Shown here piece after piece: positions 44,254 to 53,737 of a DNA stretch of 64,000 nt. Every line of letters starts with the position of its first letter. Positions within the stretch are counted from its first letter, which is position 1. The notes under the pieces are model-generated. The model did no database searches. It was not told the DNA's origin and saw nothing but the letters and a program-made list of their open reading frames with translations. This DNA comes from Sphingobacteriales bacterium (lineage in GTDB: Bacteria > Bacteroidota > Bacteroidia > Chitinophagales > Chitinophagaceae): assembly GCA_016200915.1 (NCBI GenBank), contig JACQDV010000032.1:25084-89083 (forward strand), read 5' to 3'. A program made the position numbers and the translations under genes.

Positions 44254-45894
44254 ATGAGATTTATCGCCCTTTTGTTAGTTGCTTTTGTTTGTATGAATGC
44301 TGTTGCGCAAAACAGTCCGTCAAATGATGCTAAACTCAGTCGCCCAAAATTAGTGGTGGGCATTGCAGTTGACCAGATGCGCTGGGATTATCTGTATCGT
44401 TATTACAACCGTTATGGCAATGATGGTTTCAAAAGATTAATTAACCAGGGTTTTACCTGTGAGAACACCATGATTCCTTATGTGCCTACCGTAACTGCTT
44501 GCGGCCATACCTGTATTTACACTGGAAGTATTCCAGCTATTCATGGCATCACCAGTAACTCATGGGTTGATCGTATCAGTAACAAAATGGTTTATTGTAC
44601 GGATGATGATACAGTAAATCCTGTTGGAACAACCAATACCGCACAAAAAATGAGTCCACGCAATTTATGGACAACAACTATAGGCGATGAATTAAAAATT
44701 GCTACTAATTTCAAAAGCAAAGTAATTAGTGTGGCTATTAAAGACAGGGCTTCCATTTTACCGGGAGGCCATAGCGCCGATGCTGCTTATTGGTTTGATA
44801 CCAAAACAGGTAACTGGATCACCAGTACTTATTACAGAATGACGACATTACCGGCATGGGTACAAAAATTTAATGATCGTAAAGTGGCAGATAGTTTGAT
44901 GAAATTAAACTGGAAGCTGAGTGATGCTGCTTCAACTTATGTAAACAGTACAGATGATGATGAATGGTACGAAGGAAAATTTTCTCATGAAGCAAAGCCA
45001 ATATTTGATCATGAATTAGCTTCACAAATTGGTAAGAATTATGATCTGCTAAGAGTTACTCCGGGTGGAAATACATTGACGGCAATGATGGCAAAGACAG
45101 TTATCATTAATGAAAAATTAGGACAGGGAACATCAACAGATATGCTGGCCGTAAGTTTTTCATCTCCTGATGGAGTAGGGCATGCATTTGGTCCCAATAG
45201 CCGTGAACAGGAAGATGATTTTCTTAGATTGGATAAAGACCTGGCAGATTTCTTTAATTTTCTTGACACAAAGATTGGTAAAGGACAATATCTCGTTTTC
45301 TTAAGTGCTGATCATGGTGTGGCGAATATCCCTGGTTTTTTGCAGGAGAAAAAAGATCCGCAGGGAGTGATACCCTTTTCAACTATCAGCAAAGAACTGA
45401 ATACAGTATTAAAAGATTATTTTAAAGTTGATTCTATAGTAACCGGTATTTACAACAGCCAGGTACATTTTAATTTTCAAAAGATAACAGCAAATAATCT
45501 GAATGAAAGCGCCATACGAAAAGCAGTGATCAGTTATTTAAACACTAAAGATTATGTTTCGTCTGTAGTTGATCTTACCAATGTAAATGGTTCAACCGTT
45601 CCGGCAAAAATAAAAGAGATGATCACGAATGGATATTCTTACCGTCGCAGTGGTGATATACAGATCATTCTTCAGCCTGGTTGGTTAGAATGGGGCAATC
45701 CAGGCACCACACACAGCACATGGTATCCATACGATGCACATATTCCATTATTGTTTTATGGCTGGAATATAAAGCCGGGCAAATTGTATCGTGAAACTTA
45801 TATGACGGATATTGCCGCCACTGTATCTGCTATGCTGCATATTCAAATGCCCAGCGGCTGTATTGGTAAGGTTATTGAAGAAGTAATGAAATAA
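44254..45894 (+). CDS. pafA: PafA-type alkaline phosphatase
   Basis: A 546-residue periplasmic phosphomonoesterase of the alkaline phosphatase superfamily, close to Elizabethkingia/Flavobacterium PafA. Signal peptide (LLLVAFVCMNAVAQ), then RPKLVVGIAVDQMRWDYLYR with a metal-binding Asp, the nucleophile Thr81 in PTVTACGHTCIYTGS, and FLSADHGVANIPGF and WGNPGTTHSTWYPYD carrying the other zinc ligands. It releases phosphate from phosphate esters outside the inner membrane. No Pho-box was sought on firm grounds. Confidence 0.9.
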   Translation: MRFIALLLVAFVCMNAVAQNSPSNDAKLSRPKLVVGIAVDQMRWDYLYRYYNRYGNDGFKRLINQGFTCENTMIPYVPTVTACGHTCIYTGSIPAIHGITSNSWVDRISNKMVYCTDDDTVNPVGTTNTAQKMSPRNLWTTTIGDELKIATNFKSKVISVAIKDRASILPGGHSADAAYWFDTKTGNWITSTYYRMTTLPAWVQKFNDRKVADSLMKLNWKLSDAASTYVNSTDDDEWYEGKFSHEAKPIFDHELASQIGKNYDLLRVTPGGNTLTAMMAKTVIINEKLGQGTSTDMLAVSFSSPDGVGHAFGPNSREQEDDFLRLDKDLADFFNFLDTKIGKGQYLVFLSADHGVANIPGFLQEKKDPQGVIPFSTISKELNTVLKDYFKVDSIVTGIYNSQVHFNFQKITANNLNESAIRKAVISYLNTKDYVSSVVDLTNVNGSTVPAKIKEMITNGYSYRRSGDIQIILQPGWLEWGNPGTTHSTWYPYDAHIPLLFYGWNIKPGKLYRETYMTDIAATVSAMLHIQMPSGCIGKVIEEVMK

Positions 45895-45899
45895 GTTGG

Positions 45900-46044
45900 G
45901 AGTATTTAAAATTTTTTGCATTGCAGTGCCTTTTTAAATTTTAATTAGCATTCGTTTCATCCCCTCCACGGAGGGGCCGTAGTGGTTTTAAAGTAAAAGA
46001 CTATTTAATAGGGGTGGGTCAGGATGCAAAAATTTGAGATATAC
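45900..46044 (+). repeat. Short non-coding element, family 1 (copy C)
   Basis: Begins 6 bases after the pafA stop. Right end AAAAATTTGAGATATAC, left end GAGTATTTAAAATTTT (degenerate), central CCCCTCC-ACG-GAGGGG and AGGGGTGGGTC. Confidence 0.7.
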
Positions 46045-46160
46045 CCAATGGACCTGCCCCCAATCATCCTTTAATACGATAGTTTAAAGTTGTTTCCCTT
46101 CATTCATAAAATGAGGAGAAGTTTTAGGAATTAATAACTGTCTCAATGGTAGTATGAGCC

Positions 46161-46168
46161 TATTTTTG
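46161..46168 (+). promoter_or_regulatory. -7 box TATTTTTG upstream of the M16 peptidase gene
   Basis: Exact TAnnTTTG match 21 bases before the ATG at 46190. Confidence 0.45.
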
Positions 46169-46189
46169 CAGACGTAAATAAAAATCACT

Positions 46190-49021
46190 ATGTCAAATTT
46201 TTTTAATCAAAAGAATCGTTTTGTTTTAATTATTCTTGCCTTCATTTTATCATTATCCGTTACAGCCCAGGTTAACCCTGATGATAAATTACCGTTAGAT
46301 GCTAAAGTAAAAATTGGAAAGTTAGATAACGGGCTAACCTATTATATCCGTGAAAATAAAAAACCCGAGCAGCATGTAGAGTTGCGCCTGGTTTTAAATG
46401 CCGGATCAATTAATGAAGATGATGATCAGCTTGGTTTAGCACACATGGCCGAGCACATGGCCTTTAACGGAACTACACATTTTAAAAAGAATGACATTGT
46501 TTCTTTTTTACAGGATATAGGTGTGGGATTTGGAAGCGACCTGAATGCACAAACAAGTTTTGACGAAACGATTTATATACTTCCTATTCCAACAGATAAA
46601 CCCGGTAATTTGGAAAAAGGTTTCCAGGTGCTGGAAGACTGGGCACATAATGTTACTTATCTCACCGATGATATAGAAGGCGAGAGAGCTATTATACTGG
46701 AAGAAAGCCGTCGTGGTAAAGGAGCAAATGACAGAATGTTTCAGAAATATTTTCCTAAAGTATTTGAAAACTCCAGGTATGCCGTTCGTTTGCCAATAGG
46801 TAAAGATAGTTTGATCAAAAATTTTCCGCCCGATGCCATCCGTCGTTTTTATAAAGACTGGTATCGTCCGGATTTAATGGCAGTGGTGGTGGTAGGTGAT
46901 ATAACAACAGCACAGGTAGAAGAGTTGATTAAAAAACATTTTGCTTCAATACAAAATCCAGCTAATGAAAGACAAAGGGAAGTTCCCCCTGTGTATCCAT
47001 ATAAAGAAAGCAGTGCGATGGTGCTTACCGATAAAGAAGCTACCAGTAATACAGTAACGGTAATTTATCCTGCTGAAAAGTCAAATGGTTCTGTTACAAT
47101 AAAAGGTTATCGTAATGATCTGATTAACCAGATATTTTCAACAGTGCTCAATCTTCGCTTGCAGGAACTCACACAAAAACCCAATCCTCCATTCCTCGGC
47201 GCTGGTGCAGGTTTCAATGGTTTGGTAAGAGGGTATAAATCTTTTATCATGAATGTTGGCGCCGGTAATAACGATCCGGTAAAAGCATTAAGTGCGGCTG
47301 CACAGGAAGTAGAGAGAATTAAAAAGTTTGGTGTAACTAATGGTGAACTGGAACGAGTAAAGAAAATTATGCAGGCGAGTTATGAAAGAGCCTATAATGA
47401 CCGTGATAAAAATGAATCAGAAAATTATACGAATGAATATGTCAATCATTTTTTAGAGCAGGAGCCATCACCCGGTATTGAAAAAGAGTTTGAATATGTA
47501 AAAGCAATTCTTCCTAATGTAACAGTGGATGATGTAAATGCATTAGCCAATAAATTAAAAGCACAGCAAAATTATTTTGCCATACTCACTGGCCCGGAAA
47601 GAAAAGCTGGAGAAAAATTACCAACAGAAGCTGAGTTAAAAGAAACTATTGCTGCTGCGCAAAATGCCGACTTAAAACCTTATGAAGAAAAAACAGTAGC
47701 GGCTTCATTGTTAAAAACTATTCCCAAATCCGGGAAGGTAATCAGCAAAACAGAAAATAAAACAGCAGGCACAACTGAGTTAAAACTGAGTAACGGAGTA
47801 AATGTAACATTAAAGTCAACCGATTTTAAAAACGACCAGGTGCTGATGGGTGCTAACCGTGCCGGTGGTAAAAATAATTATTCATTAAAAGATAAATACA
47901 ATGCTGAATATGCCATACAGGTAGTGAGCAGCATGGGCATTGGTGATTTTTCTCCCACTGATTTAAAGAAAGCATTAGCCGGTAAAACCGCTGCTGTTAG
48001 TACACAGTTTGGTTATACTTATGAAGGATTAAAAGGTAATTCCAGTGTAAAGGATATGGAAACTATGTTCCAGTTAATTTACCTGAACATGACTAATCCA
48101 CGAATGGATACGGCACTGGCAAAAGCATTTATTCAGCGTAATAAATCTCAGTATGCAATGCTGGCGGCAAATCCACAGGCTGTTTTTGTTGATACGTTGT
48201 ACAAAACTTATTACAACAATAATAAGCTGGCGCCATTATTTGTGCCTAACAGCGCTTACTTTGATAAGATCAATGTAAAGAGGGCGGTGGAGATTTATAA
48301 AGAAAGATTTAGCAATGCCCAGGGAATGAATTTTGTTTTTGTAGGAAGCTTTAACAACGAAACAATTATCCCGTTGATTGAAAAATATATTGCCAGTCTT
48401 CCGTCTGCACCGGCAAAATTTGCTTATGTGGATAATAAAGTAAGACCGGTAACCGGCAATAAAAAATTAGTGATCAATAAAGGAAAAGAACAAAAGAGCC
48501 TGATCGTTCAGATATTCAATGGTGCTATTCCTTACAGCGATGATATGGATTTAAAAGCACAGGCTGTAACCGGCGTATTAAATATTCGGGTGGTAGAAGA
48601 ACTTCGTGAAAAGATACAGGGTATTTACAGCGGTGGTATCTCCGGCGGGTTACAAAAAGTTCCATACTCACATTTTGAATTTATTGCACAGTTACCCTGT
48701 GGCCCTGAAAAAGTTGATACGTTGTTAAAAGCAATGCGTAATGAGATCAATGCTATTATTAAGAATGGCCCCTCAGAAGATAACCTGAAGAAAGTAAAAC
48801 TGCAATCAATAGAAGAACATAAAAAAGCGATAGAAGAAAATGAAGAGTGGCTGGATGTATTACTGGATAATAAATTCCCAGGCTCAGATATCAATTACTT
48901 TTTAAAGTATGAAGATTACGTAAACAAACTCACAGTAAAAGATGTACAGAAAGCAGCAGCATTAATGCTGGGAGAGAAGAATAGTTTTACAGGAGTGTTG
49001 ATGCCTGAACAAAAAAAATAA
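46190..49021 (+). CDS. M16 family zinc metallopeptidase, two-domain
   Basis: A 943-residue exported insulinase/pitrilysin-family peptidase. Signal peptide (LIILAFILSLSVTAQ). The zinc motif HMAEH (His85, Glu88, His89) follows VLNAGSINEDDDQLGLA, and the distal metal Glu lies in ERAIILEESRRG. A second M16-like half (about 520-930) lacks the zinc motif, as usual for two-domain members. Related Bacteroidota proteins degrade peptides in the periplasm. Terminator hairpin after the stop. Confidence 0.92.
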   Translation: MSNFFNQKNRFVLIILAFILSLSVTAQVNPDDKLPLDAKVKIGKLDNGLTYYIRENKKPEQHVELRLVLNAGSINEDDDQLGLAHMAEHMAFNGTTHFKKNDIVSFLQDIGVGFGSDLNAQTSFDETIYILPIPTDKPGNLEKGFQVLEDWAHNVTYLTDDIEGERAIILEESRRGKGANDRMFQKYFPKVFENSRYAVRLPIGKDSLIKNFPPDAIRRFYKDWYRPDLMAVVVVGDITTAQVEELIKKHFASIQNPANERQREVPPVYPYKESSAMVLTDKEATSNTVTVIYPAEKSNGSVTIKGYRNDLINQIFSTVLNLRLQELTQKPNPPFLGAGAGFNGLVRGYKSFIMNVGAGNNDPVKALSAAAQEVERIKKFGVTNGELERVKKIMQASYERAYNDRDKNESENYTNEYVNHFLEQEPSPGIEKEFEYVKAILPNVTVDDVNALANKLKAQQNYFAILTGPERKAGEKLPTEAELKETIAAAQNADLKPYEEKTVAASLLKTIPKSGKVISKTENKTAGTTELKLSNGVNVTLKSTDFKNDQVLMGANRAGGKNNYSLKDKYNAEYAIQVVSSMGIGDFSPTDLKKALAGKTAAVSTQFGYTYEGLKGNSSVKDMETMFQLIYLNMTNPRMDTALAKAFIQRNKSQYAMLAANPQAVFVDTLYKTYYNNNKLAPLFVPNSAYFDKINVKRAVEIYKERFSNAQGMNFVFVGSFNNETIIPLIEKYIASLPSAPAKFAYVDNKVRPVTGNKKLVINKGKEQKSLIVQIFNGAIPYSDDMDLKAQAVTGVLNIRVVEELREKIQGIYSGGISGGLQKVPYSHFEFIAQLPCGPEKVDTLLKAMRNEINAIIKNGPSEDNLKKVKLQSIEEHKKAIEENEEWLDVLLDNKFPGSDINYFLKYEDYVNKLTVKDVQKAAALMLGEKNSFTGVLMPEQKK

Positions 49022-49041
49022 ATGATCTTTTGTTTAACAGA

Positions 49042-49073
49042 GAAGCCCTGCATTGCGGGGCTTCGCTGTTTTT
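49042..49073 (+). terminator. Terminator after the M16 peptidase gene
   Basis: GAAGCCCTGC-ATT-GCGGGGCTTC hairpin followed by GCTGTTTTTC, 20 bases past the stop. Confidence 0.75.
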
Positions 49074-49138
49074 CACTTTCTTTTATAAATATTTACTCAT
49101 GAACTAAATAATTAAAATCTCTTTACAAAACTTTCGCA

Positions 49139-49146
49139 TAATTTTG
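49139..49146 (+). promoter_or_regulatory. -7 box TAATTTTG upstream of the SUFU-domain gene
   Basis: Exact TAnnTTTG match, 29 bases before the ATG at 49176. Confidence 0.45.
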
Positions 49147-49175
49147 AATTTCGTAGTTATTTTATTTGACAATCA

Positions 49176-49751
49176 ATGCAAGCCCTAAATCCCATAACAT
49201 ATACGAACGAACTTCGGCAACATTATGAAAGCTATTTTGGTTCTACAGGTAAAAGACTAACACTTGATAAAGGGCCAAAAGAAAAACTTCATTTTAATTT
49301 CTATGTTTTGGAATTCCAACCTAACCAAAAGCATAACATGGTTTCTTATTGTACTGTAGGGATGTCGGTGGATAGACTCGATGACAATTTAATAGAATTA
49401 GTAATCTATTCTCCTAAATCAGACAATGCATTAGTAGAGCTATTGACAGTTTGCGCCTCCTATCATAGAAATGTTTTACCCTTGAATCTTCATCACACCG
49501 TTAATATTGGACAACCTTGGTTAGATAACTCGAAGTGTGATCATGCTTTTATTTCCCTGCCATATTTAAACGGACAAGAATTAGAGCTTTTCAATTTTAC
49601 AAATAGTATAATTCACTGCTATTGGCTTATTCCTATAACAGAAAAAGAAAGAGATTTTCATTCTGAAAAAGGATGTGAAGCTTTAGAACAACTATTTGAA
49701 GAAAAACAAATAGAATATTTAAATCCAAACAGAGATAGTTTAGTGATGTGA
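49176..49751 (+). CDS. Suppressor-of-fused (SUFU) domain protein
   Basis: A 191-residue soluble protein with the SUFU domain pattern: a strand-rich core (LHFNFYVLEFQPNQKHNM, YCTVGMSVDR, ELVIYSPKSDNALVELL), LHHTVNIGQPWLDNSKCDHAFISLPYL, and YWLIPITEKERDFHSEKGCEALEQLFEE. In bacteria the domain is common among immunity proteins of polymorphic-toxin systems. No toxin gene is next to it, so that role is only inferred. Confidence 0.85.
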   Translation: MQALNPITYTNELRQHYESYFGSTGKRLTLDKGPKEKLHFNFYVLEFQPNQKHNMVSYCTVGMSVDRLDDNLIELVIYSPKSDNALVELLTVCASYHRNVLPLNLHHTVNIGQPWLDNSKCDHAFISLPYLNGQELELFNFTNSIIHCYWLIPITEKERDFHSEKGCEALEQLFEEKQIEYLNPNRDSLVM

Positions 49752-49884
49752 ATGATAACGATCGCTAATATTTGATTTTTCTATACGGACTATAGAATAA
49801 ACACTCGTCATCGAGAGTGATTATCAACTTTATGTCAAGTTGCAGAATAAATTTATAAAGGCGTACAACGCATTATAGCTGACC

Positions 49885-50394
49885 TTATATCTTCTTCCCA
49901 TAATAACTATGTCCATAAGTCTTATCATCAATCTCAATAATATCCGGCATTAAACCCCATTGCTCAAATCCAAACTTTTTTAACAAAGCAGTGCTTGCAT
50001 TATTGGCGTCAATTAAAATAGCCATCAGGTTTTTAAATCCCAGCTCTTTTGCTTTGCTCATCATTACTTCCATCAGCTGCGTAGCAATAGCTTTCTTCCA
50101 GTAATGTTTGCGGATATAATAACTGATCTCCGCCGTGTTTTGTAATGCCTGTCTTCCTTTACGGTAAGCCGATAAACAAATCCAGCCGGCTACAATACCA
50201 TTTTCTTCAGCTATTAAAATAGGAAAACGTTCTTCTTCATGTTCTTTCAGCCAATCTAATTTATCTTCTACAGTTACAACTTTTGTTTCTGCAGTGGATA
50301 GCCTGTTGGCAATACCTTCATTATAAATTTCAATAATAAACGGCCAGTCATTTTTAGTGGCTGGCCGTATCATTATGTATGAAGCACTCATCAT
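49885..50394 (-). CDS. GNAT family N-acetyltransferase
   Basis: A 169-residue acetyltransferase resembling the phosphinothricin/methionine-sulfoximine group: IRPATKNDWPFIIEIYNEGI at the N-terminus, then VAGWICLSAYRKGRQALQNT, and the acetyl-CoA region ISYYIRKHYWKKAIATQLM followed by FKNLMAILIDANNASTALLKKFGF. Substrate unknown. Its ATG overlaps the TGA stop of the upstream BNR-repeat gene by 4 bases, so translation is coupled. Confidence 0.85.
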   Translation of the reverse strand: MMSASYIMIRPATKNDWPFIIEIYNEGIANRLSTAETKVVTVEDKLDWLKEHEEERFPILIAEENGIVAGWICLSAYRKGRQALQNTAEISYYIRKHYWKKAIATQLMEVMMSKAKELGFKNLMAILIDANNASTALLKKFGFEQWGLMPDIIEIDDKTYGHSYYGKKI

Positions 50395-53300
50395 TTTGTT
50401 TTAACAGGTGTTAATCCTGATGATTGTAATTTCCTGTTCAGTTCACTGATATGTTTGTCTTTCATATCCGTCCAGTTGTGCAGGAAATCGGCAAATTCTT
50501 TTTTCAACTTTGCTACTGCCGTTACTGCTTGTGTTGTTGACGTGTTATCATTATCCTGCAAAATGCTGAACACGCCGGTAAAATTATTTTCAAATTTACC
50601 AAAGCTGGGATTCTTACTTCCTCCTGGTGTATTTTCCAATGCAGATAGTTCTTCATCTAATTTATTCAGCAATGGAGTAAAATCGTTACCGGCAACCGGA
50701 AGCAGTGATTTGATCTGTGCTTTAATTCCCGCAATATCATTCAATGCTTTCCTACATTCTTTACGGCTGTTGTATGCATATAAAGCCAAATCATGCTGAA
50801 CAATTAAATCTTTAACCGGAGTTTTTACTCTTGGATCCATTCTTACATTGAATGACTGCGAATATGTTTTCCCATTCACTGTAAGCTTAGCGGTATAAGT
50901 GCCAGGCAATGCCCATGGTGAAGTTTGCTCAGGTGCTGTATTCTTATAAATAGCTGAGATAGGGTAAGAAGGTGGAACATTTAATGGTGCATATTTCATA
51001 TCCCACAAAAAACGATGATGACCTTTCTCAGCTGAAAGAATTTGTTGCTGGCGAATCCAATACAATGGAATATTTACATCGGGAACGTTATACATCGTAT
51101 CGTTGCTGGAATATGTACGAATGACTTTATTTTCTTTTGAATAATGTTTAGAACCAGTATGAATATCTGTTTCGATTAAAACATCATTGTTTTCAATGAT
51201 GTCCAATTGTATATCTTTTGCATCCTCAGCTATATAATAATCAATCACTGCACCATCCGGTGGATTTTCACCAGCAGGTTCTTCCTGTGGCAATGGCGTA
51301 TCAGGATAAATACTCCATCTTACACGGGTAGCCGTTTGCGGCTTATAAAGAATGGTTGATTGCTTGGCAGTTTCACTTGTTATTTGTCTTAACGGAGTAA
51401 TATCATCCAATATCCAGAATCCCCTGCCATGTGTACCCAATACCAAATCATCATCTTTGATTACCAAATCTCGGATAGACGTAGGAGGCATGGTTAAACG
51501 TAAACTCTGCCAATGTTCTCCATCATCAAAGGATACATAAACAGCTTTTTCGCTTCCGGCAAATAATAAACCTTTTCTCACCGGATCTTCTTTTACTACA
51601 TTGATAGGATCATCCGGCAATCCATTAATAATTTCTTTCCATGTTTTGCCACCATCTGTTGTTTTGTAAATATGTGGTTTCATATCATCGCAACGGATAC
51701 GGTTTACAGCTGCATAAGCAGTATTAACATCAGTATGACTGGCATCCATCAATGATACTTTACTCCAACTGGTTACCTGTGGTGGTGTTACATTCTTCCA
51801 TGTTTTGCCACCATCTTTAGTTACCTGAATAAAACCATCATCAGTTCCAACCCAAATAGTATTAATGTCTTTATAGGAAGGAGCGATCGTGTAGATCACA
51901 CCACGCCTTGGCATCTTCTTCAACTCATCGCTTGTATAAATGCCTACACTTGCAGGAATATCCCATGATTCTCTTGTTAGATCGGGACTGATCACCTGCC
52001 AGCTATTGCCACGATCCATTGTTTTAAACAATACATTACCTGCAAAGTATAATGTCTTTTTATCAACAGGAGAAAAGATGATAGGAGCTGTTCTTAAGAA
52101 ACGATAGTTGCCACTTCTTACAGGTTCGGGTAAAATATTTTGTACCTGTCCGGTTCTTTTATCTGTTTTGGTGATCTTACCACCAAAGAGGATATTAGGT
52201 TCATTAGGATCAGCAATGATATATCCATATTCTTCCACACCAACAGGAGCCCAGTCACGGTAAGTGATTTGACCATTATTACTTCTTGAAGCAACGCTGG
52301 CAGAACCACTTTCCTGCTGACCACTGAAAACATTATAAGGAAAAGCATTGTCTGTAGCCACATGATAGAACTGTGCAGTAGGCTGATTATACCAACTGGA
52401 AAAAGTTTCTCCGCCATTCACGGTAACAATTGCTCCCTGATCACTGGCAATTAAAATAATATTAGGGTCATTTGGATTGATCCAGATACGATGATAATCA
52501 TCACCACCCGGTGCACCACGAAATGCATTCCATGTTTTACCACCATCCACACTTTTCCAGGTAACTACATTGGCACTATAAACAACATCTGCATTTTTAG
52601 GGTCAACTTTTACTTCAGCAAAATCACTTCCTCTTCCCCAGAATCGTCCATCTGCATTTGCCATATACCAGTTTTCACCTCCATCATCACTGCGGTAAAT
52701 ACCACCATACTTTCCTGCATCTACGGTGGCGTACAGGCGAAGTGAATTAGAAGGAGCGATTGAAAAACCAATTCTTCCCAAACCTTGTTCTGTAGTGGGC
52801 AGTCCTTTGGTTAATTTTTTCCAGGTAGTACCACCATCTGATGATTTGTATAAGCCACTTTCTTTTCCGTTCCATGAACCATTTTCCCAAGGGCCTTGTC
52901 TTCCAGCCCACATATCTGCATAAATTATTTTTGGATCATTGGGATCAATGGCAACTTGTATGGCTCCGGTGTTTTCATCTATATATAAAATTTTGTTCCA
53001 TGTTTTGCCGCCGTCTAATGTTCTGTAAACCCCTCTTTCTTTATTAGGTCCGTAAGGATGACCCAGCACTGCTGCAAACACACGGTTAGGATCAAATACA
53101 TCTACTGCTAATCCGCCAATTTGCTGAGCATCATGTAAACCGGTGTTGATCCATGTTTGTCCGCCATCCGTTGATTTATACACACCATCACCAACGGACA
53201 GGTCTGGCCGTTGTATGCCTTCACCGGTGGCCACATAAATCACATTGGGATCAGAAGGAGCAACGGCCACATCACCAACCGAACCGGTTGGCTGATCATC

Positions 53301-53537
53301 GAAAATGGGTTTCCAGGTACGACCATAATCATTGGTCTTCCATACACCACCATTATTCACACCGATATAAAATACATTGGGTTGTTTGGCAACACCCACC
53401 GCACCTACAGTTCTGCCACCACGAAACGGGCCAATACAACGCCATTTCATGTTGTTGAAATAAGCAGGATCATAAGTTTGAGAAAAAGAAACAATACAAA
53501 GCGATACGAATACAAGAGAACTGATTAATTTTTTCAT
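50391..53537 (-). CDS. Large exported BNR/sortilin-type beta-propeller protein
   Basis: A 1048-residue exported protein (signal peptide VFVSLCIVSFSQ). Residues about 25-720 consist of many BNR/Asp-box and VPS10-like repeats such as STDGGQTWINTGL, SSDGGTTWKKL, SDDGGENW, TMDRGNSWQV and TKDGGKTWKNV, giving two propellers. A C-terminal region (about 830-940) forms a beta-sandwich, then a helical tail with an Asp/Lys-rich end. Members are called VPS10 or glycosyl-hydrolase-like proteins; the sialidase Arg cluster is not evident, so hydrolase activity is unproven. Confidence 0.87.
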   Translation of the reverse strand: MKKLISSLVFVSLCIVSFSQTYDPAYFNNMKWRCIGPFRGGRTVGAVGVAKQPNVFYIGVNNGGVWKTNDYGRTWKPIFDDQPTGSVGDVAVAPSDPNVIYVATGEGIQRPDLSVGDGVYKSTDGGQTWINTGLHDAQQIGGLAVDVFDPNRVFAAVLGHPYGPNKERGVYRTLDGGKTWNKILYIDENTGAIQVAIDPNDPKIIYADMWAGRQGPWENGSWNGKESGLYKSSDGGTTWKKLTKGLPTTEQGLGRIGFSIAPSNSLRLYATVDAGKYGGIYRSDDGGENWYMANADGRFWGRGSDFAEVKVDPKNADVVYSANVVTWKSVDGGKTWNAFRGAPGGDDYHRIWINPNDPNIILIASDQGAIVTVNGGETFSSWYNQPTAQFYHVATDNAFPYNVFSGQQESGSASVASRSNNGQITYRDWAPVGVEEYGYIIADPNEPNILFGGKITKTDKRTGQVQNILPEPVRSGNYRFLRTAPIIFSPVDKKTLYFAGNVLFKTMDRGNSWQVISPDLTRESWDIPASVGIYTSDELKKMPRRGVIYTIAPSYKDINTIWVGTDDGFIQVTKDGGKTWKNVTPPQVTSWSKVSLMDASHTDVNTAYAAVNRIRCDDMKPHIYKTTDGGKTWKEIINGLPDDPINVVKEDPVRKGLLFAGSEKAVYVSFDDGEHWQSLRLTMPPTSIRDLVIKDDDLVLGTHGRGFWILDDITPLRQITSETAKQSTILYKPQTATRVRWSIYPDTPLPQEEPAGENPPDGAVIDYYIAEDAKDIQLDIIENNDVLIETDIHTGSKHYSKENKVIRTYSSNDTMYNVPDVNIPLYWIRQQQILSAEKGHHRFLWDMKYAPLNVPPSYPISAIYKNTAPEQTSPWALPGTYTAKLTVNGKTYSQSFNVRMDPRVKTPVKDLIVQHDLALYAYNSRKECRKALNDIAGIKAQIKSLLPVAGNDFTPLLNKLDEELSALENTPGGSKNPSFGKFENNFTGVFSILQDNDNTSTTQAVTAVAKLKKEFADFLHNWTDMKDKHISELNRKLQSSGLTPVKTK

Positions 53538-53588
53538 GCAGCAAATGTTAAAGGGTTGAAGTTAGGAAGAAAGGAGCATTGTTACTGG

Positions 53589-53724
53589 GTGCATTTCAAT
53601 TTTTGCATCCTGACCCACCCCAATTAAAAAGTCTTTTATTTAAAAATACTACGGCCCCTCCGTGGAGGGGATAGAGTCACTGCTAATCGAAATTCAAATG
53701 AATTATGGGGAATTTGAAATACAC
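53589..53724 (-). repeat. Short non-coding element, family 1 (copy D, inverted)
   Basis: The reverse complement of the other copies: ends GTGCATTTCAATTTTT and AAATTTGAAATACAC, central CCCCTCCGTGGAGGGG on this strand. It lies between two divergently placed minus-strand genes. Confidence 0.75.
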
Positions 53725-53737
53725 TCATCTTAATTCA

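Noticed and set aside
53153..53528. Overlapping open frames opposite the BNR-repeat gene, with His/Thr-rich translations
   Set aside because: They are reverse-strand shadows of the repeated Gly-Asp-Trp codons of the large gene, which has a signal peptide and clear domain repeats.
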